A stretch of 64,000 nucleotides of DNA from Ideonella oryzae. GTDB lineage: Bacteria > Pseudomonadota > Gammaproteobacteria > Burkholderiales > Burkholderiaceae_C. Shown one piece after another: positions 34,952 to 44,454 of this stretch (positions within the stretch are counted from its first letter, which is position 1; every line of letters starts with the position of its first letter). The stretch is from NCBI RefSeq assembly GCF_024055665.1, contig NZ_JAMXMC010000006.1:248001-312000 (forward strand), given 5' to 3'. Under the pieces are notes generated by a model. It ran no database searches. It had not been told where the DNA came from and saw only the letters and a list, made by a program, of their open reading frames with translations. A program made the position numbers and the translations under genes.

Positions 34952-34980
34952 GGCCCGGCCGGCGCACCGCGCCTGGCCAC

Positions 34981-35002
34981 GCCGGCACCGGGAGGTGCCG
35001 GC
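34981..35002 (+). terminator. Perfect GC hairpin downstream of amn
   Basis: GCCGGCACC-GGGA-GGTGCCGGC, 9-bp stem, starting 30 bp after the amn stop. A C-rich stretch rather than T follows, so efficiency is doubtful. Confidence 0.5.
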
Positions 35003-35043
35003 CCCTCGCCCCGCAAGCCCCCGGTTCCGCCGGAATTTATGAT

Positions 35044-35058
35044 TGCGAACCTTTCTCA
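35044..35058 (+). promoter_or_regulatory. Fur-box-like site upstream of the siderophore receptor
   Basis: TGCGAA-CCT-TTCTCA fits the core pattern GAGAA-N3-TTCTC of Fur sites with one mismatch. It lies in the only AT-rich patch of the region, about 150 bp before the receptor start, next to a TTAATA-like -10 element (35064-35069). Confidence 0.6.
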
Positions 35059-35203
35059 TTTGCATTAATATTTGTCAAACGGGCTTGGCTGCGGTCAGGC
35101 CCGTCACGTTCAGGCCCCCGAAGCAGGACATGCCAGCCACCGCCAGCCGCTGGCTTCGAGGATGCCGAGATGGTTCCCACACCACCTTTGCCCACCACCA
35201 AGC

Positions 35204-37519
35204 ATGTCCACCCACATCCGCAGCCGGCGTCTGGCGCCGACCCGCCCCACCGCCTTTGCCGCTACCTCCGCCCCCAGCCTGGGCGCCGCCCTGCTGAGCC
35301 TGCCCCTGGCCCTGCACGCGCAGACCACCCCGACGCAGGACCCCACCACCCTGCCCACGGTCAGCGTCACCGGCAGCGCCGAGGGCTACAAGGCCGACAC
35401 CAGCGCCTCGCCCAAGCTGACCCAGCCGCTGCTGGACACGCCCAAGTCGGTGCAGGTCATCACCAAGGACCTGATGCAGGCCCAGGGCGCCACCACCCTC
35501 ACCGAGGCCCTGCGCAACACCCCGGGCATCACGCTGCAGCTGGGTGAGAACGGCAGCACTTCGGCCGGCGACACCTTCCAGATGCGCGGCTTCTCGACCC
35601 AGACCTCGACCTTCGTCGACGGCATCCGCGACCTGGGCGCCGTCACCCGCGACGTCTTCAACGTCGACCAGGTCGAGGTGGTCAAGGGCCCCTCCGGCGC
35701 CGACGTGGGCCGCGGCGCCGCGGGCGGCTACATCAACCTGATCAGCAAGCTGCCCGAGCGTGGCGAGCGCAACGACGCCACGCTGACCCTGGGCACCGCC
35801 GACACGAAGCGCGCCACGGCCGACATCGGCCGGGGCTTTGGCGAAACCTCGGCCTGGCGCCTCAACGTGATGGCCCAGGACAGCGGCGTCGACGGCCGCG
35901 ACGAGGTGAAGAACAAGGGCTGGGCCATCGCCCCGGGCGTGGCCTTCGGCCTGAACACGCCCACCCGCCTGGTCATATACGCCCTGCACGTGCACCAGGA
36001 CAACGTGCCCGACGGCGGCATTCCCACCATCGGCATGACCGGCTTCTACAACGCCAACAGCGCCCTGGCTGCCGGCGCCAAGGTGGACACCCACAACTTC
36101 TACGGCAGCAAGAGCGACTACGAAAAGGTCGACGCCGACATGTTCACCGTGAAGCTGGAGCACGACCTGGCCCCCGGCACCACGGTGCGCAACATCACCC
36201 GCTACGGCCAGACCCACATGGACCGCGTGCTGACCGGCGTGAATGGTCTGACCGCGGTCACCGCGGACGATCCGTCGACCTGGACCGTGGCCCGCACCCG
36301 CCAGCGCACCGACCAGACCAACGAGATCCTGACCAACCAGACCAGCGTCGGCACCACGTTCACCACGGCCGGCATCCAGCATGACCTGGCGGCAGGCGTG
36401 GAACTGATCTACGAGCGCCAGCTCACCCGCGGCACCGGCAGCACCGCCCAGACCGTCAACGGCGTGACCTACGCGGCCATCAGCAACCCGGCGGCCAACC
36501 TTTACCACCCCAACGCCAGCGACGACCTGGGCGTGCCGTATTTCACCGGTGCAGACACCGAGGGCAAGACCACCACCGGCGCGCTCTATGTGCTGGACAC
36601 GCTGAGCCTGAACGAGGCCTGGAAGCTCAACGCGGGCCTGCGCTTCGAGCGCTACCACACCGAAACCTCGGTGGGCACCATCGTCACCAGCAGCAACAGC
36701 AGCACCTACCCCGGCTACGCGGTCGGCAGCATCGCCAACACCAATCTGCGCCTGGCCGACAACCTCAGCAGCTGGAACCTGGGCCTGACCTACAAGCCCG
36801 CGGTCAACGGCAGCATCTACCTGGCCGCGGCCAACGCGTCCACGCCGCCGGGCGGTGCCAATTTTGCCCTGTCGGCCACCAGCACCAACGCCAACAACCC
36901 CTCGATGGACCCGCAGCAGACCCGCACGTTCGAGCTGGGCACCAAGTGGGACCTGCTGGATCAGCGCCTGAACCTGACCCTGGCGGCCTACCACACCGAG
37001 AACAAGAACCAGGTCAGCTACGACGACCTGGGCAATGCGGTGCAGACCGGCAAGACCCGCGTGCAGGGGGTGGAGCTGGGCCTGGTCGGGCGCGTGACCG
37101 AAGCCTGGCAGGTCTCCGCCGGCGTGGCGACGATGGACACGAAGCAAAGCGGCGTCTGGAACAGCACCCACGACACCCAGACCAGCGGTGTGCGCTGGTC
37201 GCCCGACCTGACCGCCTCGCTGTGGAGCACCTACACGCTGGGCGACCTGACGCTGGGTGCGGGTGCGAATTACGTGTCCAAGCAGAAGCGCTCGATCACC
37301 GCCGACACCGACCTGTCGGTCACCAACATGCCGGAGATCCCGGCCTACTGGGTGGCCAACCTGATGGCGTCCTACCAGGTCATGCAGAACCTGAAGCTGC
37401 AGCTGAACGTGGGCAATGTGTTCGACAAGGCATACATCAGCACGCTCAACAACAGCGGCGCCCGCGCCACCCTGGGCGCGCCGCGCACGGCCAAGCTGAC
37501 GGCCAGCGTGCAGTTCTGA
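35204..37519 (+). CDS. TonB-dependent siderophore receptor, Fiu/FhuA class
   Basis: 771 aa from ATG 35204. Signal peptide ending in LHA-Q, then a TonB box-like TVSVTGS. The plug domain has [61 protein letters not shown] and [23 protein letters not shown]. The beta-barrel ends in aromatic Phe (TASVQF), as outer-membrane proteins do. There is no N-terminal signalling (STN) domain, so it does not signal to a cognate sigma factor. The plug resembles catecholate receptors such as Fiu/PiuA, which agrees with the PiuC gene next to it. First gene of the iron locus. Confidence 0.93.
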   Translation: MSTHIRSRRLAPTRPTAFAATSAPSLGAALLSLPLALHAQTTPTQDPTTLPTVSVTGSAEGYKADTSASPKLTQPLLDTPKSVQVITKDLMQAQGATTLTEALRNTPGITLQLGENGSTSAGDTFQMRGFSTQTSTFVDGIRDLGAVTRDVFNVDQVEVVKGPSGADVGRGAAGGYINLISKLPERGERNDATLTLGTADTKRATADIGRGFGETSAWRLNVMAQDSGVDGRDEVKNKGWAIAPGVAFGLNTPTRLVIYALHVHQDNVPDGGIPTIGMTGFYNANSALAAGAKVDTHNFYGSKSDYEKVDADMFTVKLEHDLAPGTTVRNITRYGQTHMDRVLTGVNGLTAVTADDPSTWTVARTRQRTDQTNEILTNQTSVGTTFTTAGIQHDLAAGVELIYERQLTRGTGSTAQTVNGVTYAAISNPAANLYHPNASDDLGVPYFTGADTEGKTTTGALYVLDTLSLNEAWKLNAGLRFERYHTETSVGTIVTSSNSSTYPGYAVGSIANTNLRLADNLSSWNLGLTYKPAVNGSIYLAAANASTPPGGANFALSATSTNANNPSMDPQQTRTFELGTKWDLLDQRLNLTLAAYHTENKNQVSYDDLGNAVQTGKTRVQGVELGLVGRVTEAWQVSAGVATMDTKQSGVWNSTHDTQTSGVRWSPDLTASLWSTYTLGDLTLGAGANYVSKQKRSITADTDLSVTNMPEIPAYWVANLMASYQVMQNLKLQLNVGNVFDKAYISTLNNSGARATLGAPRTAKLTASVQF

Positions 37520-37535
37520 AGCGAGGCGGCGCGGC

Positions 37536-38213
37536 ATGTTGTTGCACATTGCGGGCGTCCTGTCTGCGGAAGAAGTCGCCCACTTCCGCCAGGCCCTGGC
37601 CGAGGCCCCCTGGGCCGATGGTCGGGCCACCGTCGGGCCGCAAGGCGCCCAGGTCAAGCGCAACGAACAGCTGCCCGCCGACCACCCGCTGGCCCGTGAA
37701 CTGGGCCAGCGCATCGTGCAGCGGCTGTCCAGCCACCCACAGTTCGTCTCGGCGGCCCTGCCGCACCGCATCCTGCCGCCGCTGTTCAACCGCTACCAGG
37801 GCGGCGGCAGCTACGGCCTGCATGTGGACGGCTCGGTGATGGCCATGGGCGACGGGCAGCGCTTGCGCAGCGACGTGTCCACCACGCTGTTCCTCTGCGA
37901 CCCCGAGGACTACGAGGGCGGCGAGCTGGTGGTGATGGACACCTATGGCGCCCACGAGGTCAAGCTGCCCGCGGGCGACCTCATCCTTTACCCGTCCACC
38001 AGCCTGCACAAGGTCGAGCCCGTCACCCGCGGCGCCCGCACCTGCGCCTTCTTCTGGACGCAGAGCCTGGTGCGCGACACCGGCCAACGCGCCGCCCTCT
38101 ACGAGCTGGACCAGACCATCCAGCGCCTGCGCGCCCAGTTGGGCGACAGCGACGAGGTGCTGCAGCTGACCGGCCATTACCACAACCTGCTGCGCCGCTG
38201 GGCCGAGCTGTGA
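37536..38213 (+). CDS. piuC: PiuC/YbiX-type Fe(II)/2-oxoglutarate dioxygenase (PKHD hydroxylase)
   Basis: 225 aa, standard for YbiX/PiuC. Metal ligands are His96 and Asp98 (GLHVDG) and His158 (SLHKVEPV), with 2-oxoglutarate-binding Arg168 (RGART). Such genes regularly accompany catecholate-type TonB receptors and are iron-regulated; the substrate is not settled. It starts 16 bp after the receptor gene, and its stop overlaps the next start by 4 bp (GTGA). Confidence 0.95.
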   Translation: MLLHIAGVLSAEEVAHFRQALAEAPWADGRATVGPQGAQVKRNEQLPADHPLARELGQRIVQRLSSHPQFVSAALPHRILPPLFNRYQGGGSYGLHVDGSVMAMGDGQRLRSDVSTTLFLCDPEDYEGGELVVMDTYGAHEVKLPAGDLILYPSTSLHKVEPVTRGARTCAFFWTQSLVRDTGQRAALYELDQTIQRLRAQLGDSDEVLQLTGHYHNLLRRWAEL

Positions 38214-38824
38214 GCGCCCACGGCTTCAAGACCCTGCTGCGCTGGCACTGGATCAGCTCGGCCCTGTGCCTGATCGGCATGCTGGGCTTCGCCATCACCG
38301 GCTTCACCCTCAACCACGCGGCCGACATCGAGGCCCAGCCCGTGCTCACCCGCTGGCAGGCCACGCTGCCCGCCCCGGTGCTGGCCGCGGTGCAGGCCGC
38401 CCAGCCGGCGCGCGAAGGGGGCGACGCCCCCATGCCCGCGGCGTTGCGCCAGTGGGTGGCCGAGTCGCATGGGCTGCGCCTGCCCGCCGGCCTGGCCCCC
38501 GAATGGTCCGCCGAGGAGTTCTACCTGGCCCTGCCCCGCCCCGGCGGCGACGCCTGGTTGCGCGTCGACCTGAGCAGCGGCGAGAGCGAGTTCGAGGACA
38601 GCGACCGCGGCCTGCTGGCCCTGCTCAACGACCTGCACAAGGGTCGCCACACAGGCGCCGTGTGGCGGGCCTTTCTCGATGTCTTCGCCGCGGGCTGTCT
38701 GGTGTTCTGCATCACCGGCCTGCTGATCCTGCACCGCCATGCCGGCCAGCGTGCGCTGACCTGGCCGCTGACCGCAGCGGGTTTCGTGCTGCCAGCCCTG
38801 CTGGTCCTCCTGTTCATCCATTGA
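38210..38824 (+). CDS. PepSY-associated transmembrane protein
   Basis: 204 aa, GTG start. TM helices at about residues 15-34, 156-175 and 183-203; the middle (40-150) is periplasmic and has the PepSY-like [21 protein letters not shown]. The family motif DLHKGRHTG is intact, with His143, His147, His175 and His177, plus His13 and His36 at membrane edges, as candidates for heme or flavin contacts. Relatives such as FpvG reduce ferric siderophore in the periplasm. Unlike many relatives, it is not fused to a reductase domain; a matching soluble-domain reductase is encoded four genes downstream. Confidence 0.85.
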   Translation: MSAHGFKTLLRWHWISSALCLIGMLGFAITGFTLNHAADIEAQPVLTRWQATLPAPVLAAVQAAQPAREGGDAPMPAALRQWVAESHGLRLPAGLAPEWSAEEFYLALPRPGGDAWLRVDLSSGESEFEDSDRGLLALLNDLHKGRHTGAVWRAFLDVFAAGCLVFCITGLLILHRHAGQRALTWPLTAAGFVLPALLVLLFIH

Positions 38825-38835
38825 CCTCCACGCCA

Positions 38836-39372
38836 ATGACCCCCCTCACCCCCCGCACTGCTGCCACCGCCACCACCCTGGGCCTGCTGACACTGGGCAG
38901 CGCCTCGGCCGGAGCCGCCACCCTGCAGCTCACGCTGGAACTCCCGCGCTTGAGCGTGGCCGAGTACCACAAGCCCTATGTGGCCGTCTGGCTCGAGAAG
39001 GATGGCCAGCCCAATGCCGCGGCCCAGCTGGCGGTCTGGTACGACCTGAAGAAGGCCAACAACGGCGGTGCCAAATGGCTGCGCGACATGCGCCAGTGGT
39101 GGCGCGCGGGGGGCCGGGATCTGACCGTTCCCGCCGACGGCGTGACCGGCGCCACCCGCTCACCGGGCGAACAGGTGCTGCGTCTGGACCAACTGCCCGC
39201 GCTGGCCCGGCTGCCCGCCGGCCAGTACACCGTGGTGGTCGAAGCCGCCCGCGAAGGCGGCGGCCGCGAAGTGCAGCGCCTGCCGCTGACCTGGCCCATC
39301 CAGACCGCCCAACAGGCCCAGGCCCAAGGCTCCCATGAACTGGGTGCCCTGCAGCTCAAGGCCGCCCCCTGA
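38836..39372 (+). CDS. DUF2271 periplasmic protein with flavinylation motif
   Basis: 178 aa from ATG 38836. Sec signal peptide (TTLGLLTLGSASAGA). The body shows the DUF2271 core: LELPRLSVAEYHKPYVAVWLE, LAVWYDLKKANNGGAKWLRDMRQWWR. Residues 101-110, DGVTGATRSP, match the D-G-x-[S/T]-G-A-[S/T] signature at which ApbE attaches FMN through phosphoester to the last Thr (Thr107). An apbE gene two genes downstream supports this. The protein should be a periplasmic FMN electron carrier. Attachment itself is inferred. Confidence 0.88.
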   Translation: MTPLTPRTAATATTLGLLTLGSASAGAATLQLTLELPRLSVAEYHKPYVAVWLEKDGQPNAAAQLAVWYDLKKANNGGAKWLRDMRQWWRAGGRDLTVPADGVTGATRSPGEQVLRLDQLPALARLPAGQYTVVVEAAREGGGREVQRLPLTWPIQTAQQAQAQGSHELGALQLKAAP

Positions 39373-39399
39373 TCCATGCCCCTGCAGAGGATGCCCACC

Positions 39400-40260
39400 A
39401 TGACCCTGCCCCGCCCCCGCCAGATCGCGCTGGCCCTGGCCACCGCCCTGCCCCTCTTCGCCTGGGCCCACGACACCTGGGTGCTGCCCTCGTCCACCCT
39501 GGTGACCGGCCGCAACCAGAGCGTCGTGCTCGACGCCTCGGTCTCCACCGACCTGTTCATCGCCGAGCGCCCGCTGGCCTGGGGTGAACTGCGCGTGACC
39601 GGCCCCGACGGCAAGCCCCTGCCGAGCGGTGAGCGCAGCGCCACCGCCCTGCTCAACAGCGTGGTGATCGAGCTGCCGGCCGAGGGCACCTACCGCATCA
39701 GCAACCTCAGCGAGAGCCTGATGGCCAGCTACCAGGACGCCGAGGGCAAGCCCCAGCGCTTCCGCGGCACTCCGGCCGAATTCGCCCAGAAGGTGCCGGC
39801 CGAGGCCAAGGTGCTGGGGCTGCTGCACACCCTGGCCCGCCAGCAGACCTTCGTGAGCCGGGAAAAGGCCACCGTGCCCGCCTTCGCCCCCGAAGATCGC
39901 GGCCTGGAAGTCCTGCCGCTGGACGCCGTGAACGACCTCAGCGATGGTGACCGCACCCGCTTTACCCTGCTGCTCAACGGCCAGCCGCTGGCCGGCGAGA
40001 AGCTGTCGCTGGTGCGCGAAGGCAACCGCTACCGCTACGAGCGCGGCGAGCAGACGCTGAGCACCGACGCCCAGGGACAGTTCAGCGTGACCTGGGCCGC
40101 CCCGGGCCGCTACTGGCTGGGCGCCAGCCACGGCGACCGCCCTACCGCGGCCCCGGCGCCGCAAGGCGGGCCCGGCGCCCCCATGGCCATGGGCGGCACC
40201 CGTGACAAGCCCCTGGAGCGCGCCAGCCTGAGCGCCACCTTCGAGGTGCTGCCGCGCTGA
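39400..40260 (+). CDS. DUF4198 exported protein
   Basis: 286 aa from ATG 39400, with GAGG 9 bases upstream; ATGs at 39376 and 39391 are possible but less well placed. Signal peptide ending LPLFAWA, and the mature protein starts HDTWVLPSST, the His being typical of DUF4198 (CbiK/NikK-type metal-binding relatives begin with a His-rich N-terminus). Two beta-sandwich-like domains: RVTGPDGKPLPSG and TRFTLLLNGQPLAGEKLSLVREG. It may bind a metal or the ferric ligand. Part of the receptor-to-ExbD operon. Confidence 0.82.
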   Translation: MTLPRPRQIALALATALPLFAWAHDTWVLPSSTLVTGRNQSVVLDASVSTDLFIAERPLAWGELRVTGPDGKPLPSGERSATALLNSVVIELPAEGTYRISNLSESLMASYQDAEGKPQRFRGTPAEFAQKVPAEAKVLGLLHTLARQQTFVSREKATVPAFAPEDRGLEVLPLDAVNDLSDGDRTRFTLLLNGQPLAGEKLSLVREGNRYRYERGEQTLSTDAQGQFSVTWAAPGRYWLGASHGDRPTAAPAPQGGPGAPMAMGGTRDKPLERASLSATFEVLPR

Positions 40261-40275
40261 GACCCGGCCCGACCG

Positions 40276-41313
40276 ATGTTCGCCCCCGCCCTTCCCGACG
40301 CGCCACGGGTCCAGGCCCGTGTGCTGATCCCCGCCGAGGTGTCGGGCCCGCCCGCGCCCTGGGGCCAGGTACTGCACACCCTGGGCGGGGACACCATGGG
40401 CACGCGCTGGTCCGTCCAGGTCTGGGCCGGCGCCGGCCTGCCCGAGCGGCCGCTGCGCCGCGCCATCCAGGCCGTGCTGGACGACGTGATCGCCCAGATG
40501 AGCACCTGGGCCGCCGACGCCCTGATCAGCCGCTTCAACCGTCTGCCCGCCGGTGACAGCCTGGTGCTGCCGGACAGCTTCGCCCTGGTGATCGACACCG
40601 CGCTGCAGGTGGCCCGGCGCAGCGCCGGTGCCTTCGACCCCACCGTGGGTGCGGCCGTGGGACGCTGGGGCTTCGGCCCGGCCGAGCTGGCCGGGCCGGG
40701 CGCCCACACCACGGCAACGCCCGGCCAGCCCCCCGGCTGGGCCCGGCTGGGCTGGGATGCCGCCACGCACCGCCTGATCCAGCCCGGCGGCCTGCGGCTG
40801 GACCTCTCGGCCATCGCCAAAGGCCACGCGGTGGACCGGGTGAGCGCGGTGCTGCGCGACAGCGGCCTGCCCCACCATCTGGTGGACATCGGCGGCGAGC
40901 TCAGCGGCCAAGGGCTCAAGCCCAGCGGCCAGCCCTGGTGGGTGGACCTGGAAATGCCCGATACCGCCTGCCCGCTGCCCCCCACGCGCGTGGCCCTGCA
41001 CGGGCTGACGGTGGCCACCTCGGGCGACTACCGGCGCTGGCGCCGGGGCCCACAGGGTCTGCGCCTGAGCCATACCCTGGACCCGCGCACCGGTGCGCCG
41101 GTGACCCACGCGGTGGCCTCGGTCACCGTGCTGCACCCCAGTGCCATGTGGGCCGATGCCTGGGCCACCGCCCTGATGGTGCTGGGCCCCGGCGCGGGCC
41201 GCCCCCTGGCCGAGGCCGAAGGCCTGCCCGTGCTCTGGACCGAGCGCCCCAGCCCCGAGCACCCCGCCTGGCGGGAGACCCTGAGCACCGCCCTGCGCGG
41301 CCTGCTGGCCTGA
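40276..41313 (+). CDS. apbE: FAD:protein FMN transferase ApbE, without visible signal peptide
   Basis: 345 aa. Attaches FMN from FAD to Thr/Ser of target proteins, using Mg2+. Motifs: GGDTMGTRW, RSAGAFDPTVGAAVGRWGFG, LDLSAIAKGHAVDRVS, LVDIGGELSGQG and the Mg site region ADAWATALMVLG. An in-frame stop 18 bases upstream fixes the N-terminus, which has no hydrophobic segment and no lipobox, although ApbE normally acts in the periplasm. The likely client is the DUF2271 protein two genes upstream. Confidence 0.93.
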   Translation: MFAPALPDAPRVQARVLIPAEVSGPPAPWGQVLHTLGGDTMGTRWSVQVWAGAGLPERPLRRAIQAVLDDVIAQMSTWAADALISRFNRLPAGDSLVLPDSFALVIDTALQVARRSAGAFDPTVGAAVGRWGFGPAELAGPGAHTTATPGQPPGWARLGWDAATHRLIQPGGLRLDLSAIAKGHAVDRVSAVLRDSGLPHHLVDIGGELSGQGLKPSGQPWWVDLEMPDTACPLPPTRVALHGLTVATSGDYRRWRRGPQGLRLSHTLDPRTGAPVTHAVASVTVLHPSAMWADAWATALMVLGPGAGRPLAEAEGLPVLWTERPSPEHPAWRETLSTALRGLLA

Positions 41314-41321
41314 GCACGCCC

Positions 41322-42782
41322 ATGGACGCCCTGACCCACACGCCGCCCCACCGCCTGGCCCAGGCCGCCGCCTTGCTGCTGGCCTGGATCGGCCTGTGCC
41401 TGTGGCAATGGCGCCGCCACCGCCTTCGCCAGCACGCCCCACAGGCCACGGCCCTGGTCCCCGGTGCACCCGGTGCGCCCGGCCCCGTCGCCCTGGTGAC
41501 CTGGGCCAGCCAGACCGGCGCGGCCGAGGCCCTGGCCTGGGACACGGCCCGCCTGCTGGAGTCCGGCGGCCTGCCCGCCCGGGTGGCCCCGCTGGACCAG
41601 CTGGACCCGGGCCAGCTGATCCAGCACCAGCCGGTGTTCTTCGTCGCCAGCACCGCCGGTGACGGCCAGGCCCCGGACCACGCCGAGCGCTTCGTGGACC
41701 GCTGGATGGACCGGCCGGCCGAACTGGCCGGCCTGCCCTGCGGCGTGCTGGCCCTGGGCGACCGCGAGTACCGCCACTTCTGCGGCTTCGGCCAGCAGCT
41801 GCAGCACTGGCTGCACGCCAGCGGCGCCCAAACCCTGTTCGAGCCGGTGCTGATGGACCGGGGCGATCCACAGGCCATGCGCCACTGGCTCGCGGCGGTG
41901 GCGGCGCTCACCCCCACGCCGGCCTCGGCCCCGCTCCCGGCCGCCCCTGCGGCCCCCGCGGGCAGCGCCTTCGCCCCCTGGATCCTGCTGGGACGGCGCC
42001 ACCTGAACCCCGGCAGCCAGGGCGAGCCGGTCTGGCTGATCGACATTGCACCGCCCATGGACGGCCCGGCGCCCGCCGCCTGGGAGGCGGGCGACCTGGT
42101 GCAGCTGCGCCTGCCGGGCAGCGACCGCACGCCCCGCAGCTACTCCATCGCCGGCTTGCCCGAGCCCGGGTCGGGCGCCGGTCTGCAACTGCTGGTGCGG
42201 CGCCACCGGCGCGAGGACGGCTCGGTGGGCGCGGCCTCCGGCTGGCTGACCGGCGACTGCCCCCGCGGCGGCGCGCTGTCCCTGCGCATCCAGCCCAACC
42301 CGGCCTTTCGCCTGCCCCCCGCACTGGCCGACCGCCCGCTGGTGCTGATCGGCAACGGCACCGGCCTGGCCGGCCTGCGCGCCCATCTGCAGGCCGCCGA
42401 GCGCCGCCTGACCACACCGGCCTCCCCCCGTCAGGCCCTGGTGCGGCAGGGCCTGCATGCCTGGTTGGTGCTGGGCGAGCGGCAGGCCGCCCATGACGCG
42501 CTGTGCGATGTCGAGATCACCCATTGGCTGGCCAGCGGCGTACTCAGCCGCACCGACCGCGTCTATTCGCGCGACGGCGGCCCGCACCGGCATGTGCAGG
42601 ACCGTCTCGCGGCCGAAGCCCCCCGCCTGCGCGCCTGGGTCGAGGCCGGCGCCGTCCTGCTGGTGTGCGGCAGCCGTCAGGGCATGGCCCGCGGCGTCGA
42701 CGCCGTGCTGGCCGAGGCGCTGGGCGAGACCACCCTGCAGACCCTGCGCCAGCAGGGCCGGCTGCGACGCGACGTGTACTGA
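41322..42782 (+). CDS. Membrane-anchored NADPH:flavin reductase (flavodoxin-FAD-NADPH, CysJ/CPR type)
   Basis: 486 aa. One TM helix at about residues 13-27 anchors the protein. A flavodoxin-like FMN domain follows (WASQTGAAEALAWD, VFFVASTAGDGQAPDHAERF, LALGDREYRHFCGFG), then FAD binding RSYSIAGLP, NADPH binding LIGNGTGLAGLRAHLQ and the C-terminal RRDVY typical of P450-reductase/CysJ proteins. The connecting domain is short. Expected path: NADPH to FAD to FMN to the PepSY membrane protein. It lies 8 bp after apbE. Confidence 0.87.
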   Translation: MDALTHTPPHRLAQAAALLLAWIGLCLWQWRRHRLRQHAPQATALVPGAPGAPGPVALVTWASQTGAAEALAWDTARLLESGGLPARVAPLDQLDPGQLIQHQPVFFVASTAGDGQAPDHAERFVDRWMDRPAELAGLPCGVLALGDREYRHFCGFGQQLQHWLHASGAQTLFEPVLMDRGDPQAMRHWLAAVAALTPTPASAPLPAAPAAPAGSAFAPWILLGRRHLNPGSQGEPVWLIDIAPPMDGPAPAAWEAGDLVQLRLPGSDRTPRSYSIAGLPEPGSGAGLQLLVRRHRREDGSVGAASGWLTGDCPRGGALSLRIQPNPAFRLPPALADRPLVLIGNGTGLAGLRAHLQAAERRLTTPASPRQALVRQGLHAWLVLGERQAAHDALCDVEITHWLASGVLSRTDRVYSRDGGPHRHVQDRLAAEAPRLRAWVEAGAVLLVCGSRQGMARGVDAVLAEALGETTLQTLRQQGRLRRDVY

Positions 42783-42797
42783 ACCCGGACCCCGACC

Positions 42798-43598
42798 ATG
42801 TCTTCCCTGTCCACCTCCTCTTTGCCCCGCCTGCCGGCGCGGCCCCAGCGGCCCGTCCCGCCGCAGGCCAGCCGCGCCCCGGCAACCGCCGTGCCCGGCC
42901 CGCCGCCAGAGTGCCTGCACGGCCCGGTCGAGGACCTGAGCCCCTGGAGCCGGCGCGCCCTGGTCAGCGGCGTGGTGCTGGTGCATCTGGCCGGGGCCTG
43001 GGCCCTGCAACAGATCGGGACGCGGCCCGAAGCCCCTCCACGGCCGCCGGTCCCGATCGCCGTGCAGTGGATCGCGCTGCCGGCCCCCGAGCCGGCCGCG
43101 CCGCCACCGCCACCGCCATCGGCGCGCCCCAGCCCGCGTCCGCCCGCCACGCCCCCGCTGGTGACAGCGGCCCCCCGGCCCCAGCCCACGTCCACCACCG
43201 CCCCGGCCCCCACGCCGGTGGCCGAAGCACCGGCTGCGCCGGCCCCCGCCCCGGTGACCACGCCCGCCCCGCCCGCGCCTCCCGCCCCGCCGGTGGCCGC
43301 CGCGCCAGCCGGCCCGGTGGCCCTGCCCGCCAGCGCCCTGCGCTACGTGACGATGCCCCGGCTGGCGTACCCGGCGGCCGCGCGCCGCCTGGGCGAGACC
43401 GGCACCGCCCTGGTCCGTGTGGTGGTGGACGTGAACGGCCTGCCGCGCGAGGTGACGCTGCACCAGTCCAGCGGCCACCCCCGCCTGGACGAGGCCGCGC
43501 TGGACGCCATGCGCGCCGCCCGCTTCCAGCCCTACCGCGTCGATGGCAAGGCCGTCGAGGCGGTGGCCATCGCCCCGCTGGCCTTCCAGCTCCAGTGA
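42798..43598 (+). CDS. tonB: TonB energy-transducing protein
   Basis: 266 aa. One TM helix (RRALVSGVVLVHLAGAWAL, about residues 51-69) after an unusually long 50-residue cytoplasmic N-terminus. Then about 100 residues of Pro/Ala-rich rod and the C-terminal TonB domain with YPAAARRLGETGTALVRVVVDVNGLPREVTLHQSSGHPRLDEAAL. It couples the proton-motive force to the receptor at 35204. 15 bp after the reductase gene. Confidence 0.93.
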   Translation: MSSLSTSSLPRLPARPQRPVPPQASRAPATAVPGPPPECLHGPVEDLSPWSRRALVSGVVLVHLAGAWALQQIGTRPEAPPRPPVPIAVQWIALPAPEPAAPPPPPPSARPSPRPPATPPLVTAAPRPQPTSTTAPAPTPVAEAPAAPAPAPVTTPAPPAPPAPPVAAAPAGPVALPASALRYVTMPRLAYPAAARRLGETGTALVRVVVDVNGLPREVTLHQSSGHPRLDEAALDAMRAARFQPYRVDGKAVEAVAIAPLAFQLQ

Positions 43599-43653
43599 GC
43601 CCCCACCCACCGAGTCCCTGATCACCCCCCTCTGCCTGCGCCCGGAACACGCC

Positions 43654-44433
43654 ATGGAAACCACCACCACCGCCCTCACGCCCCCGCCCGCCCCCGGCAT
43701 CGGCCACTTCATCGCCCAGAGCGATGCGGTGGGCCACACCCTGCTGGTGCTGCTGGTGCTCATGTCCATCGCCTCCTGGGCCATCATCGTGGCCAAGGGC
43801 GTGGCCCAGGCCCTGCGCGCCCGCCGCAGCCGGGCCTTCCTGGACCAGTTCTGGAACGCCAGCACGCTCGACGAGGTGCGCGCCGAACTGCAGACCCACG
43901 GTGCGCGCGACCCCTTCTCGCACCTGTCGGCCCATGCCCTGCACGCCCAGGCCCACCATGCGCGCCATGGCGCGGCCAAGCTGGCCGAGGCCGGCAGCGC
44001 CAGCGAGTTCGTCACCCGCACCATCAAGAAGGTGCTGGACGAGGAGACCACCCGCCTGGAGGCCGGCCTGACCACGCTGGCCACGGTGGGCGCCACCGCC
44101 CCCTTCGTCGGCCTCTTCGGCACGGTCTGGGGCGTCTACCACGCGCTGCTGGCCATCGGCAGCGGCGGCGCGGGCAGCCTGGACCAGGTGGCCGGCCCGG
44201 TGGGCGAGGCACTGATCATGACCGGCATCGGCCTGGCCGTGGCCATCCCCGCCGTGGTGGCCTACAACGCCTTCACCCGCAGCAACCGGGTGCTGACCGG
44301 CCGGCTGGACGCCTTCGCCTTCGAGCTGCACAGCTTCCTGACCATGGGCGAGGCCCTCGGCGCCGACACCCAGACCCCTGCCCGCCAGGCCCAACCGGCG
44401 CTGCGCCCGGTGGCCGCCGGCCACATGGCCTGA
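43654..44433 (+). CDS. exbB: ExbB proton-channel subunit
   Basis: 259 aa from ATG 43654. Three TM helices: VGHTLLVLLVLMSIASWAIIV, then LATVGATAPFVGLFGTVWGVYHAL and IMTGIGLAVAIPAVVAYNAF. The GATAPFVGLFGTVWG motif is diagnostic of the ExbB/TolQ/MotA family. It pairs with ExbD and TonB from neighbouring genes. Confidence 0.95.
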   Translation: METTTTALTPPPAPGIGHFIAQSDAVGHTLLVLLVLMSIASWAIIVAKGVAQALRARRSRAFLDQFWNASTLDEVRAELQTHGARDPFSHLSAHALHAQAHHARHGAAKLAEAGSASEFVTRTIKKVLDEETTRLEAGLTTLATVGATAPFVGLFGTVWGVYHALLAIGSGGAGSLDQVAGPVGEALIMTGIGLAVAIPAVVAYNAFTRSNRVLTGRLDAFAFELHSFLTMGEALGADTQTPARQAQPALRPVAAGHMA

Positions 44434-44454
44434 GCCCCCGCACAGGAGACCGAC

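Noticed and set aside
35075-37789. 904-codon minus-strand frame opposite the siderophore receptor
   Set aside because: The receptor on the plus strand has full-length family motifs; the minus frame has none.
41322-42782. Reductase as redox partner of the P450 at 55026
   Set aside because: It is 12 kb away, inside the iron operon and coupled to apbE and tonB.
41028-44123. 1031-codon open frame on the minus strand
   Set aside because: Antisense shadow of apbE, reductase, tonB and exbB; composition is Gly/Arg/Gln rich with no domain. Long shadow frames are expected at this GC content.
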